Of a DNA stretch of 46,071 nt, positions 16,719-24,506 are shown piece after piece (the stretch's first letter is position 1; each line of letters begins with the position of its first letter). The translations under genes were made by a program, and so were the position numbers. The notes below the pieces were generated by a model. That model had not been told where the DNA came from and searched no databases. It saw only the letters and a list, made by a program, of their open reading frames with translations. Source of the stretch: a virus; the IMG/VR virus record IMGVR_UViG_3300041586_000099, positions 1 to 46,071 of that record. One strand, written 5' to 3'.

Positions 16719-18479
16719 TTAAATTGAAACGCGAACTTCGCCGCGCCCGCCCGCCGAACTGCGCCCACCGCCACCGCCGGGGATGGCCCCTGCCTCGCCG
16801 CCTTTTCCTCCGTCGCCTCCGAAAAGACTCTTTCCACCCGTCATCGGGTAAGTAGTCGCGCTGGGGTGCATACTCGCGCCGCCGCCGCCGCCATAAATAG
16901 CGGCGCCGCCATTATGATCGCCGTAACCGCCACCGCCTCCGCCCCATGGTGTTTTTGTGGGTGAGGGTGTTGGGAGTGAATAAAAAGTTGATACACCATT
17001 GCCGCCGCCGATTAAGCCGCCTGTGGGCGAACTCCCTGCCCCTATTTCGCCGCCCCCTCCCCCAGACCGCACTCCAACGTAGGAGCTTGGATGTGTAGAA
17101 GCGCCACCACCACCAAAAGCGGTCATCAGTGTTCCAAAGGTTGAGTGTCCGCCCACGGCGGCAGCCGCGCCCGTGGCCCCGCCTGCCCCCACGGTTACGG
17201 TCTCGGTTGCGCCTAGATCGCCTGCGCGGAAAGTGTAAGTGGCGTATGCCGCACCACCACCCCCCGCACCGACAGTTCCAGTCATACCGCCACCGCCGCC
17301 GCCCCACATTTCAACAGTAACGGGCGTGTCGTCTGATAAGCCTGCGGGCTTTGTCCAAGTGCCAGATGTCGTGAAAATTTGTGAGTCTCGGACTGCGCGC
17401 GGCGCGTTTGCGGGGGTCAGGAGTTTGTCGTTCAAGAGGCCAGCTGCGGCTTCCGCCGGGGTCGCCACGAAGGTGGCGAGTTGCGCGAAAGTGGTCGGGC
17501 CTGTGGGGCCTGTCGCGCCTTGGGGTCCAGCTGCGCCCGGCGCGCCGGTGTTGCCGGTGTTGCCGGTTGGGCCTTCGGGGCCTTGGGGGCCAGCTGCGCC
17601 GGTCGCGCCCGTGGCCCCCTGCCAAGCCCCCAAGGACGTATAGGACGCCGGGTCGTTCGTGGTTCCCGTGATCTGGTAGACGTCGCCGTCGTCCGAGAAG
17701 AACAGGTTGTTGACGTGGTTGCCCGACGCTGCATAGGCCCCCGGCGTGACGCCGTAGGCCACGCCACGTCCGTCGCCACCGGGTGCGCCTACGCCGCCTT
17801 GCGGTCCGGTCGCGCCAACGCCGCCTTGCGTTCCCGTCGCGCCTGTCGCGCCTTGCGGACCGAGGGGGCCTTGGATGCCTTGAGAACCTTGCGCGCCTGC
17901 GGGGCCTTGTATGCCGTCGGGGCCGCGTCCGAAGTTCACGCCAAGGGACCAGTCGGCCAAGGTGTTGGAGAGTTTCCAGAAGATAACCCCGGTCTGTGTG
18001 TTCACAAACGAGAAGCCCATGGGTTCTGCGTCGTAAGCCGCGCGGTCGGACGTGATGCCCGCCGCGTCCGGAGTGAACGACTGCCCGGTGGGGCCTTCGG
18101 GGCCTTGGGGGCCTTGCGGGCCAGTGGGGCCTGCGCCTCCCGCGCCGCCCGCCACGCCTTGGGGTCCGAGGGGGCCAGTGGGTCCGCCGGGGCCTTGCGC
18201 ACCTGTGGGTCCGAGAGGGCCTTGTTCCCCGGGCAAGCCGGTCGGGCCTTGGTTGCCCGCCGCGCCTTGGAGGCTAGTCAGGTCGATCGCGGCAGGTTTG
18301 ATGCGTCCGTCGTCAGCGATTGCCTGCCGGACGAAGTCGATCGTCCGGGAGACCGCGAGGTTCGTCTTGTCCAGTTCCGCGTCCACGCTGCCGCCGGGGA
18401 GGGGCGCGTTCGGTTGCGTCTGGGAGTGCTGCGCAAAAGACTTGGCGCGTTGCGGTTTCTGGGGGACGGGTTCGGCCAC
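16719..18479 (-). CDS. Collagen-like tail fibre with glycine-rich tip
   Basis: About 586 aa from a GTG at 18477-18479, preceded by AGGGG 7 nt upstream; a TTG two codons earlier is possible. The N-terminal ~75 residues may attach to the virion. Long Gly-X-Y collagen-like runs follow (GPQGPQGPEGPTGQ, GATGTQGGVGATGPQG), interrupted by a small domain (FVNTQTGVIFWKLSN) and by QITGTTNDPASYTSLGAW. The C-terminal ~200 residues are Gly-rich (GGGGGGMTGTVGAGGGG, GGGGGYGDHNGG), as in receptor-binding tips built of polyglycine helices. The tip DNA (about 16840-17290) uses more A/T-ending codons than the rest, suggesting separate acquisition. Likely trimeric host-recognition fibre. Confidence 0.8.
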   Translation of the reverse strand: MAEPVPQKPQRAKSFAQHSQTQPNAPLPGGSVDAELDKTNLAVSRTIDFVRQAIADDGRIKPAAIDLTSLQGAAGNQGPTGLPGEQGPLGPTGAQGPGGPTGPLGPQGVAGGAGGAGPTGPQGPQGPEGPTGQSFTPDAAGITSDRAAYDAEPMGFSFVNTQTGVIFWKLSNTLADWSLGVNFGRGPDGIQGPAGAQGSQGIQGPLGPQGATGATGTQGGVGATGPQGGVGAPGGDGRGVAYGVTPGAYAASGNHVNNLFFSDDGDVYQITGTTNDPASYTSLGAWQGATGATGAAGPQGPEGPTGNTGNTGAPGAAGPQGATGPTGPTTFAQLATFVATPAEAAAGLLNDKLLTPANAPRAVRDSQIFTTSGTWTKPAGLSDDTPVTVEMWGGGGGGMTGTVGAGGGGAAYATYTFRAGDLGATETVTVGAGGATGAAAAVGGHSTFGTLMTAFGGGGASTHPSSYVGVRSGGGGGEIGAGSSPTGGLIGGGNGVSTFYSLPTPSPTKTPWGGGGGGYGDHNGGAAIYGGGGGASMHPSATTYPMTGGKSLFGGDGGKGGEAGAIPGGGGGRSSAGGRGEVRVSI

Positions 18480-18913
18480 GGGCAAGCCCCTGTTGTTGGG
18501 TGCGGGTTTGTCCTATTTGTATGGTTCTCAAGTCCGGCAGACAAGACAAAGTTCCCTATCCGGAAACCCCGTTCTGTCGTCTGACAAGGCTGTCACAAAG
18601 GTCCGGAGTGCCAAATTTTATGGGGGTGGGGGATAATACAAATCACGGGCCGCGCCGGGGCAGGCCGGGGGGTCGGGTCCGGGGTCCGGGGACGTGGTGC
18701 GCGGACGTGCGGACGCTGACCGCCGGACGTGGACGCGGTGGCCAGCTGGCGGGCCAGCTGCCGGGCCATCCCGTCAGGGTTTCACAGTCCAGCGTGGCCA
18801 TCAGCGGGCCGGGATCGGGTCAGGTTCGGGCTGCATCCCCTGTGCAAGGGAATGTCGCGGCCTTGTTTCATTGGAGATTGTGCCTGCGGTGCGCTGCGAT
18901 TGCTGCGCAGGGG
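18480..18913. promoter_or_regulatory. Noncoding gap upstream of the tail fibre; likely late control region
   Basis: 434 bp without a convincing gene. It holds a dyad TGACA-N4-TGTCA at 18582-18595, the word TTCCCTATCCG (18552-18562), also found in the repressor/Cro intergenic region at about 29629-29639, three GGACGTG words at 18690, 18703 and 18725, and a 10-bp palindrome GCCAGCTGGC followed by a second GGCCAGCTG. A promoter reading leftward into the fibre and lysis genes is expected here, but I cannot assign -35/-10 boxes confidently. Confidence 0.45.
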
Positions 18914-19303
18914 TCAATCCTCTGCCGCTAGAGCCGCCTCAATCTCTGCCCGCGTCATGCCCCGCACGTCACGCCGGGTTGACGGGTCCGCCACCCGGTC
19001 GCGGCCAAGTAACTGGACCATTTCAGCCAACGTCCGGGCCGCTTGAGCCTTCGCCGCGGCCGGGGCGGCGGCGTCCAGCATGATCAGGCGCAGGGTGCGC
19101 CGGACTAGGTCCGCGTCCGATAGTTCCATTAAAGCAATGCCTTGCGCGTCCGGGTCCGGGTTCATGCTGGCCGGGTCTGGCATGTTACAATGGCCACCGT
19201 CTGACAAATCACCGTGCGGGAATTTTGGGGCGGTCTGTTTGGCGGACGTGGCGCGCCGCGTCCGGGGTTTCGCGGGGGAAATCGTCCGGGGGTTTGTGGG
19301 CAT
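18914..19303 (-). CDS. Putative terminase small subunit
   Basis: A 129-aa protein. The ATG at 19301-19303 is preceded by AAAGGA about 10 nt upstream. The N-terminal ~50 residues are basic and Pro/Thr-rich (possible DNA-binding tail); the C-terminal half is helical (LSDADLVRRTLRLIMLD, AAKAQAARTLAEMVQLLGRD, TRAEIEAALA). Small helical proteins of this kind at the head of late operons often are TerS, which recognises pac/cos DNA and regulates TerL. It is separated from TerL by the fibre and lysis genes, which is unusual, so the assignment is moderate. A transcription regulator is the alternative. Confidence 0.5.
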   Translation of the reverse strand: MPTNPRTISPAKPRTRRATSAKQTAPKFPHGDLSDGGHCNMPDPASMNPDPDAQGIALMELSDADLVRRTLRLIMLDAAAPAAAKAQAARTLAEMVQLLGRDRVADPSTRRDVRGMTRAEIEAALAAED

Positions 19304-19413
19304 GGCTGGCGGTTCCTTTGGGCGGACGTGGCGCGCCGGGGGATGATCCGCAGGCATGCAAACGCCGCGCCCATGATCAGGGCGCGGCGCAGGGTTGTCC
19401 AGTCTGGGGGGCT

Positions 19414-21600
19414 TTAGCGGCCTAGCAGCAGGGTTTCCAGCAGATCGGGCAGGCGGGTCATATCGCTCCCGATGGACAGGGCGCGCTTCTCACCGAACAG
19501 GCCGACAACGGCGGGCGTATCCAATCCGATGCCGTAATGCTCCACGCCCATGCGTGCCTGCATCCTCATTTCCGCGTGCAGGTGGTGATAGGCGTCGCAC
19601 GTCTCACCGTCACAAAGCCAGATGCAAACGCGCCGCGACACTCGCCGGGATGCCAGCAGCGCGCCCGCATATTGCATCTCCGACAGCATAGGGGTGCCGC
19701 CCCATGATCCGGTCGCGCCGTAGGTCTTGATCACGTCCCCGTCGCGCGTGCGGTCTCCAAAACGCTTGAGCGGTGCCACTGATCCGCTTTCAGACGGGAA
19801 ACGGGTTGCGGCGTTCTCCACCCCGGCACGGTCAAGCGCAGGCAGTAGGGCGTCCAGCATCGCAAGGACAACCTGCCACCGACTGCCTTGCCGCGTGCCG
19901 ACAGCGGCCCCGGTTCCCATGCTGCCGGATCCATCCAGCATCAGCAGCACGGCACAGCGCAGGCCGGGCGTGATCGTGCGCCGGGTGAAGACGTCCGGCG
20001 CGCCGATAGACGCCCGGGTGGTCGCGCGGCGGTCAAGCCGCCCCGCCTGCAAGCGCCGGGCTTGGGTAATACTTTCCTCCGACCGCAGACCGCGCCGCAG
20101 GGCGTCCGCTAGGCGGCGGTGCGGAATTTCATCGCGCAGGCGTTGGGTCCGCTCCCTATATTCATCCTCAATCTGTCCATCCGCCGGGGTGGTGGACAGG
20201 AGAAAGCCGCGCGCCGCGTCCGGGGTCAGGGCTTTGGCTGGCGTGCAGCTAAAACCCATCAGATCAGTGTTTTCCGCGCCCGCTGGCATTGCGGCCTCTG
20301 CCATGGCGGCGCGCCGTTCGTCTGCCGTGGCCATGTCGCCAAGGTCCACCGCGTCCGCGCCGCCTTCGCCTGCCGTGCCACCGCCGGACGTTCCCTCGCC
20401 TTCGCCTTCGCCTTCCGCGCCGCCTGCGTCGCCTGCGTCGCCTGCGTCGCCTGCGTCGCCTGCGTCGCCTTCGCCTTTCGCGCCGCCTGCATCGCCTTCG
20501 CCGTCTTGGTCTTGGCCTTCGCCTTCGCCTTCGCCGTCTTGGCCTTCGCCTGCATCGCCTTCGCCTGCATCGCCTTCGCCTTCGCCTTCGCCGTCTTGGC
20601 CTTCGCCTGCATCGCCTTCGCCTGCATCGCCTTCGCCTGCATCGCCTTCGCCTGCATCGCCTTCGCCGTCTTGGCCTTCGCCGTCTTGGCCTTCATCCTG
20701 TGGCTTGGGTTCGGGTTCGGGTTCGGCCTTGGGTGCAGGTTTCGCCGCGTCCGCTGCCTCCAACGCCTCCAACGCCTCCAACAGATGCAAAACTAGGATC
20801 AGCCGCGCAGACCGGGCCGGGCCTGCCTGCCTCTGCGTCTGGGTCTGGGCGTTGCGTTGCAATTCATCTAGCACAGTGTCCGTCAACGTCCGGACGCGGG
20901 GGTCGATCAGCGCGGCCACCTTGGGGTGGTGCGCCGCCATGCCGGGGGCTTCTTGTTGGCCGTGGCGGTTCAGGCTGGCCATGGCGTAAACGACAGATTG
21001 TTCCACTAGGCCACGCCGCTGGACCTGATCAAACCCGGACGCCGGAAACAGTTGATCGTTCAGATACCCAAGGGCGTCGGACGCTCCGGCCAAGAACTTG
21101 CCCGGCGTCGTGGCGTAGGTCTCAATGTAGAAATCCTCAAAAGACTGTGCGAAGCGGTGCAAGACTTGGGCGCGCTGCGAACGGGCATGATATCCCATGT
21201 TCGGCACTTGGCCGGACGGGCAAGACAGGACAGCGTGGCGCAAAAGTGCTTCCGATTGGTCCACGTTGGACAGTAGGACGTGCAGCGTCTCATGGATCAC
21301 AAGACCCAACAGGTGGCGGGCGTAGTCCGCACTCACCAGTGTGTCGGGCGCGATAGTCGGCAGGCCGATGGTGAAATATGACAGAAACGGGTCGTTGGCC
21401 GTGCGCCGTTGCAAGAGGTGGTAAACACTGGCGGTGTGTCCGCCTTCCATGTTCACCCGGATTGCGTTCTCCGCCAAGGGCATGCCCTCGGCGGCGGCGA
21501 TAGCGCGGATGGTCTGGGCGGTGGCCTCTACGAATGTTTTGTAAGGCAGTCTGCCGCTGAAAGCGTAAATGCTTTGTGCGGTCATGGTATCAAGGGCCAT
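19414..21600 (-). CDS. Metallopeptidase-VWA protein (DUF2201/CobT-like), partner of the MoxR ATPase
   Basis: A 728-aa protein. The ATG at 21598-21600 has AAGGA 7 nt upstream. The N-terminal ~270 residues contain HETLH (103-107), an HExxH zincin motif in a helix, with a Glu-rich FEDFYIE downstream as possible third ligand. This resembles the putative metallopeptidase domain that accompanies VWA-like DUF2201 proteins. An acidic repeat linker follows (GEGDA units, coded by 20397-20695). The C-terminal VWA domain starts near residue 545 and has a complete MIDAS: DGSGS 556-560, Thr in GGTP (~636) and Asp in LCDGE (~664). MoxR ATPases work with such VWA partners as remodelling machines; CobS/CobT is one example. 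The substrate is unknown here. Confidence 0.8.
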   Translation of the reverse strand: MALDTMTAQSIYAFSGRLPYKTFVEATAQTIRAIAAAEGMPLAENAIRVNMEGGHTASVYHLLQRRTANDPFLSYFTIGLPTIAPDTLVSADYARHLLGLVIHETLHVLLSNVDQSEALLRHAVLSCPSGQVPNMGYHARSQRAQVLHRFAQSFEDFYIETYATTPGKFLAGASDALGYLNDQLFPASGFDQVQRRGLVEQSVVYAMASLNRHGQQEAPGMAAHHPKVAALIDPRVRTLTDTVLDELQRNAQTQTQRQAGPARSARLILVLHLLEALEALEAADAAKPAPKAEPEPEPKPQDEGQDGEGQDGEGDAGEGDAGEGDAGEGDAGEGQDGEGEGEGDAGEGDAGEGQDGEGEGEGQDQDGEGDAGGAKGEGDAGDAGDAGDAGDAGGAEGEGEGEGTSGGGTAGEGGADAVDLGDMATADERRAAMAEAAMPAGAENTDLMGFSCTPAKALTPDAARGFLLSTTPADGQIEDEYRERTQRLRDEIPHRRLADALRRGLRSEESITQARRLQAGRLDRRATTRASIGAPDVFTRRTITPGLRCAVLLMLDGSGSMGTGAAVGTRQGSRWQVVLAMLDALLPALDRAGVENAATRFPSESGSVAPLKRFGDRTRDGDVIKTYGATGSWGGTPMLSEMQYAGALLASRRVSRRVCIWLCDGETCDAYHHLHAEMRMQARMGVEHYGIGLDTPAVVGLFGEKRALSIGSDMTRLPDLLETLLLGR
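20397..20695 (-). repeat. Acidic tandem repeat tract inside the VWA gene
   Basis: Repeated 15-, 18- and 27-bp units coding GEGDA, GQDGE and similar segments, about 100 residues, nearly all Gly, Glu, Asp, Ala and Gln. All unit lengths are multiples of three. CobT proteins also carry an acidic linker at this place. The tract generates long spurious antisense frames, which should be ignored. Confidence 0.85.
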
Positions 21601-21645
21601 GGGGTTTTCCTTCATCACGTCCGGCGCGGGATTGCGCCACCCCCT

Positions 21646-21674
21646 TCCTACGGTTTCTCTGACGGGGTTGTCAA
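21646..21674 (-). promoter_or_regulatory. Candidate promoter of the VWA gene
   Basis: Minus strand TTGACA (21674-21669), 17-nt spacer, GTAGGA at 21651-21646. The -35 context TCGCTTGACA is the same as at the promoter upstream of 38522. It lies downstream of the terminator at 21690-21723 and about 45 bp before the VWA start. The -10 box is weak. Confidence 0.45.
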
Positions 21675-21689
21675 GCGACTGGCCACGCA

Positions 21690-21723
21690 AACAAGACAAA
21701 ACCCCGGACGCGGGGTCCGGGGT
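21690..21723 (-). terminator. Rho-independent terminator between MoxR/small peptide and the VWA gene
   Basis: Stem ACCCCGGA / TCCGGGGT (21701-21708 and 21716-21723) with a 7-nt loop. In the minus direction it is followed by TTTTGTCTTGTTT. It would stop or attenuate read-through from the ATPase gene, so the VWA gene probably relies partly on its own promoter. Confidence 0.65.
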
Positions 21724-21759
21724 TCTGGGTTCTGGGGTCTGGGGTCTGGGGTCTGGGGC
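21716..21759. repeat. Heptameric minisatellite TCTGGGG
   Basis: Four or more tandem TCTGGGG units with degenerate TTCTGGG units alongside, in the untranslated gap between the 36-aa gene stop and the VWA promoter. G-runs every 7 nt on the plus strand could form a G-quadruplex. Confidence 0.7.
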
Positions 21760-21760
21760 G

Positions 21761-21871
21761 TTACCAGCCTGCCCGATATGCAAGGGCCACGATCGCCACG
21801 CCTGCCGCCCACATGGCCACCGCGTGCAATACGTCCGGGGCCAAGGTCGCCACCGCGTCCGCCAGCATCAT
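21761..21871 (-). CDS. 36-aa membrane peptide between the MoxR and VWA genes
   Basis: The ATG at 21869-21871 overlaps the stop of the ATPase gene (ATGA), giving coupled translation; a second ATG follows immediately. The product is MMLADAVATLAPDVLHA followed by a hydrophobic segment VAMWAAGVAIVALAYRAG and a final Trp, so one membrane span and almost nothing else. It might anchor the ATPase/VWA complex to the membrane. The tiny size means chance cannot be excluded, but overlap, composition and location favour a real gene. Confidence 0.5.
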   Translation of the reverse strand: MMLADAVATLAPDVLHAVAMWAAGVAIVALAYRAGW

Positions 21872-23463
21872 TTGGACGCCTGCAAGGCTTTGGTGGTCCC
21901 GTCTGCCAGCCAAAGTTGGCGCAGGGGTTCCCGGTCGTCAAAGGGCGCGCCTTCCAAAACCGCAAACTGGAAAGCCGCCGTTGGGTGAACGCCTGCGACA
22001 AGGGCTTGCGCCACCGCCATGAGACGTCGCAGACCTACGCCATGCGATACCTTGCCCGCGTCCGCGTCCGCACGGGTCAGGGCTGCAAACTTGGACAGGG
22101 CCAGCGCCTTGGCCTCCGGAACCCCGGTGCGGTTCACCAAAACGCGGGCCTCCACATCGGGCGCGAGATATTTGAAGGGCAGGAAAACCGCGAAACGGTC
22201 AAGAAATCCCCGGTTCAAACGCCGGGTCGCTTCATATTGGCCAGTTTCGTCTCCGGTGCCGTTGGTGTTATCGGCCAAGATGAATAGGACGTCAGGCGCG
22301 ACCGCCACCCGTTCCCCGGTCTCTGCGATGTAAAGCGCGCGCTCCCCATCCAAAACCGCCTGAAACACCAGCAGCGCGCCGGGGCGTGCCACCGATGGTT
22401 CGTCTACCAGTATGACCGCGCCGGGGCGGCGGATTGCGGCGGTCAACTGCCCATCTTGCCATTTGACGCCTTTGGCCGCGTCCGGGACGGTCATGCCTAC
22501 CAGCGTTGCGGCCTCTGTCTGATCATCGCAAGAAATCCGGACAAAAGCGCGGCCCCATCGCGCGGCCACCTGTTTGGCAAATTCTGTTTTCCCGGTGCCT
22601 GCGGGTCCGGTCAAAAAGATATTGCCGCCACCGCCTAGCAGCGCCAGCCCGACGCCACCGACAGCGGGCCAGATGTAGTGTGGATCAACGCGGGGGGCGG
22701 TCTGATCATCATACGCTTCCAAAGCCATGAAGGACGCGGTGGCCACGTTGGCAGGGAAATCCAACCCGGCTTTCTTGGCCGTGCGGCGTCCTTTGGGGTG
22801 TGGCGTCTGGACGCCTGCGCCGATGCCTGCGCCGGGGGTGGTCGTGATGTAAACCGGGGCGGGGGGTGTCAGGGCGCGCCGGGCAAGATCGGTGATTGCG
22901 CTCTTAAAACCGTCAAAATCGCCATGCCCTAGAAATCCGGTAACGCCTTTCACGGCGTCGTCGATTTTTCCGTCCAGCGGGTCCACGTCCTCTGCCTCTG
23001 GGGCGTCCTCTGCCTCTGGGGCGTCGTCTGCCTCTGGGGCGTCGTCTGCCTCTGGGGCGTCGTCTGCCTCTGCATCGACCGTGGCGTAGGCGTCCGCTGC
23101 GGCATGTAGCAGTCGGGCATGCGCCACCTGCGCAGGTGCCGTTCCCGTCAGGCCGGGGGTGGTCGGTGCAGGAAGTGCTTGGCTGTTGATCAAGACCGCC
23201 GCGAGGCCAGCGCCGCCAAGGTGCAGTCCGTGCGCTTGGACGTCCAGCGCAACAAGCGCGTTTGCGCCTGTGTAAGATTGGCTGACCTGCGCCAGTATCA
23301 GAACTTCGTCCGGCGTCGGGATATCTAGTGAAAGCAACGCTGCCGCTTGGACTAGGTCCGCGTTGGTCATGTTCGACACTGTGGTCTGCGTTGGTGCGTT
23401 CGGGTGCCTGCGCACGCGGCTGCGCAGGATTGAGCGGGCGTCATTTGACAGAGTGTTAGCCAT
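21868..23463 (-). CDS. MoxR/CobS-like AAA+ ATPase
   Basis: A 531-aa protein. The ATG at 23461-23463 has AAAGGA about 8 nt upstream. Residues ~1-130 are helical and Ala-rich, 130-160 a repeated acidic linker (EADDAP units), then the AAA+ domain: Walker A GPAGTGKT 286-293, Walker B ILVDEP 351-356, sensor 1 region FILADNTNGTGD and an arginine-rich RRLNRGFLDRF, as in AAA_5/MoxR and cobaltochelatase CobS. The fold forms a ring that remodels targets presented by a VWA partner, here encoded directly downstream. No cobalamin gene is nearby, so chelatase activity is not implied. Confidence 0.85.
   Translation of the reverse strand: MANTLSNDARSILRSRVRRHPNAPTQTTVSNMTNADLVQAAALLSLDIPTPDEVLILAQVSQSYTGANALVALDVQAHGLHLGGAGLAAVLINSQALPAPTTPGLTGTAPAQVAHARLLHAAADAYATVDAEADDAPEADDAPEADDAPEAEDAPEAEDVDPLDGKIDDAVKGVTGFLGHGDFDGFKSAITDLARRALTPPAPVYITTTPGAGIGAGVQTPHPKGRRTAKKAGLDFPANVATASFMALEAYDDQTAPRVDPHYIWPAVGGVGLALLGGGGNIFLTGPAGTGKTEFAKQVAARWGRAFVRISCDDQTEAATLVGMTVPDAAKGVKWQDGQLTAAIRRPGAVILVDEPSVARPGALLVFQAVLDGERALYIAETGERVAVAPDVLFILADNTNGTGDETGQYEATRRLNRGFLDRFAVFLPFKYLAPDVEARVLVNRTGVPEAKALALSKFAALTRADADAGKVSHGVGLRRLMAVAQALVAGVHPTAAFQFAVLEGAPFDDREPLRQLWLADGTTKALQASK
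22986..23067 (-). repeat. 18-bp tandem repeat in the ATPase gene
   Basis: About five in-frame copies of an 18-bp unit (core CTGCCTCTGGGGCGT) coding for EADDAP/EAEDAP. It produces the acidic linker between the N-terminal and AAA+ domains. Not a CRISPR array: there are no spacers. Confidence 0.85.
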
Positions 23464-23520
23464 GGCGGTTTTCCTTTGGGTTGGGTTGCGGCGTCCGGAA
23501 ACGTCCGGGCCTTGGCCAAG

Positions 23521-23549
23521 GTTTACGGGACATCTGACGTGTGTGTCAA
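23521..23549 (-). promoter_or_regulatory. Candidate promoter of the MoxR ATPase gene
   Basis: Minus strand TTGACA (23549-23544), 17-nt spacer, GTAAAC (23526-23521), about 60 bp before the ATPase ATG. This is one of the best promoter matches in the window. Confidence 0.55.
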
Positions 23550-23855
23550 CAGACAAAACGACAAAAGACGCAAACCGGGCCGGGGCGGAGTTTCGCTGGC
23601 GGGGGGTCTGGAGACGCGGGACGGGTCCGGGGTGCCTTCCCCCCTATGCTGGACGTGAGACGCCCGCCCTGCCCCCTGCCAGCGACGCCACGGACGCGGC
23701 GGCGCGGGGGGCGACCCGGAGAGGGCGATACAACCCGCCGAAACAACCCGCCGACCAAACCCGCCGAGGACAAACACCAACACGCTGGATCAGGCGCGGC
23801 GGTTTCGCTATCCTGCAAAACCAACACAACCCGCCAGAACAGGGAAGCCGGAACC
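23550..23855. promoter_or_regulatory. Divergent control region with phased AACCCGCCGA repeats
   Basis: No gene seen. Three exact AACCCGCCGA copies at 23731, 23744 and 23757 are spaced exactly 13 bp; a fourth partial copy (AACCCGCCA) lies at 23828, just before the 216-aa gene. The strand is AC-rich and purine-poor around them. Such direct repeats look like regulator binding sites controlling the divergent genes, possibly for the 216-aa protein itself. Confidence 0.45.
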
Positions 23856-24506
23856 ATGCCTAGCAAACCGCCACGCACTTTCGCGGATCAGATCGCAGAA
23901 CTCCAATCAGGCCGCTATCAGGACATTGGGGCCAAGCCTGTGAAGACGCCGCGCAAACTCATAACCCGTCCCGCATGGGCGGCACGCAAACGGATCGTGG
24001 GTGGACGCGCCACGGAGGAAGTCAGATTGGCCACGCTTGAGAGGGTCCGGGGCGATACGCTGATCCACAAGCAGCGCAAGTGCGCCAAGCCGGGCGGATG
24101 CAAACAACCCGCCGTGAGAGATTGCGACTTCTGCGTCCACCACGGCGGACGCAGCTTGGTGCTTGCCCGTCGTATGAGCGACCCGTCGTGGCGTCCCGGA
24201 AAATACGCGGCCATGCGTGTCGTGCTGTCCCGCGCCGTCTCGGAAGGCACGTTGCCCCCGGAGCTGTCCCAAAACCCGACCTTCCGGGAAATCCTGCAAC
24301 TGGCTTGCTTCCAGAACTCTGCGCCGAAAGGGATGCCGGACCAACGCGGCCACCCGGAGCGGACCGCGTTCTTCTCCCGGCGGAAACAAGCGCGGATCGC
24401 GCTCAACGAATTGCTTGTCGGATGGGCGGCAATCCAAGACGGGGACTTCGGACCTTGGACGCGCGCGCTACAGAACGCCCGGAACATGGGGCTGATCCAC
24501 TTCTAG
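23856..24506 (+). CDS. 216-aa protein with Cys/His cluster (HGG motif), function unknown
   Basis: ATG at 23856. The N-terminal ~60 residues are basic. Then KCAKPGGCKQPAVRDCDFC and VHHGGRS form a Cys4/His2 cluster (residues ~75-100) reminiscent of phage proteins with C-x-x-HGG motifs, which likely bind zinc. The C-terminal half is helical and basic (PGKYAAMRVVLSRAVSEG, FFSRRKQARIALNELLVGW). It is divergent from the MoxR gene and the last gene before the putative origin, so it could be a DNA-binding protein for that region. That role is inference; no family name is assigned. Confidence 0.6.
   Translation: MPSKPPRTFADQIAELQSGRYQDIGAKPVKTPRKLITRPAWAARKRIVGGRATEEVRLATLERVRGDTLIHKQRKCAKPGGCKQPAVRDCDFCVHHGGRSLVLARRMSDPSWRPGKYAAMRVVLSRAVSEGTLPPELSQNPTFREILQLACFQNSAPKGMPDQRGHPERTAFFSRRKQARIALNELLVGWAAIQDGDFGPWTRALQNARNMGLIHF

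Noticed and set aside
20397-20695. CRISPR-like short repeats
   Set aside because: Repeats are contiguous, without spacers, and code for an in-frame acidic linker. The same applies to 22986-23067.
19414-23463. True cobalamin cobaltochelatase CobS/CobT
   Set aside because: Resemblance is at the level of MoxR and VWA folds; no cobN or other cobalamin gene is nearby, and the HExxH-bearing N-terminal domain points to DUF2201-like proteins instead.
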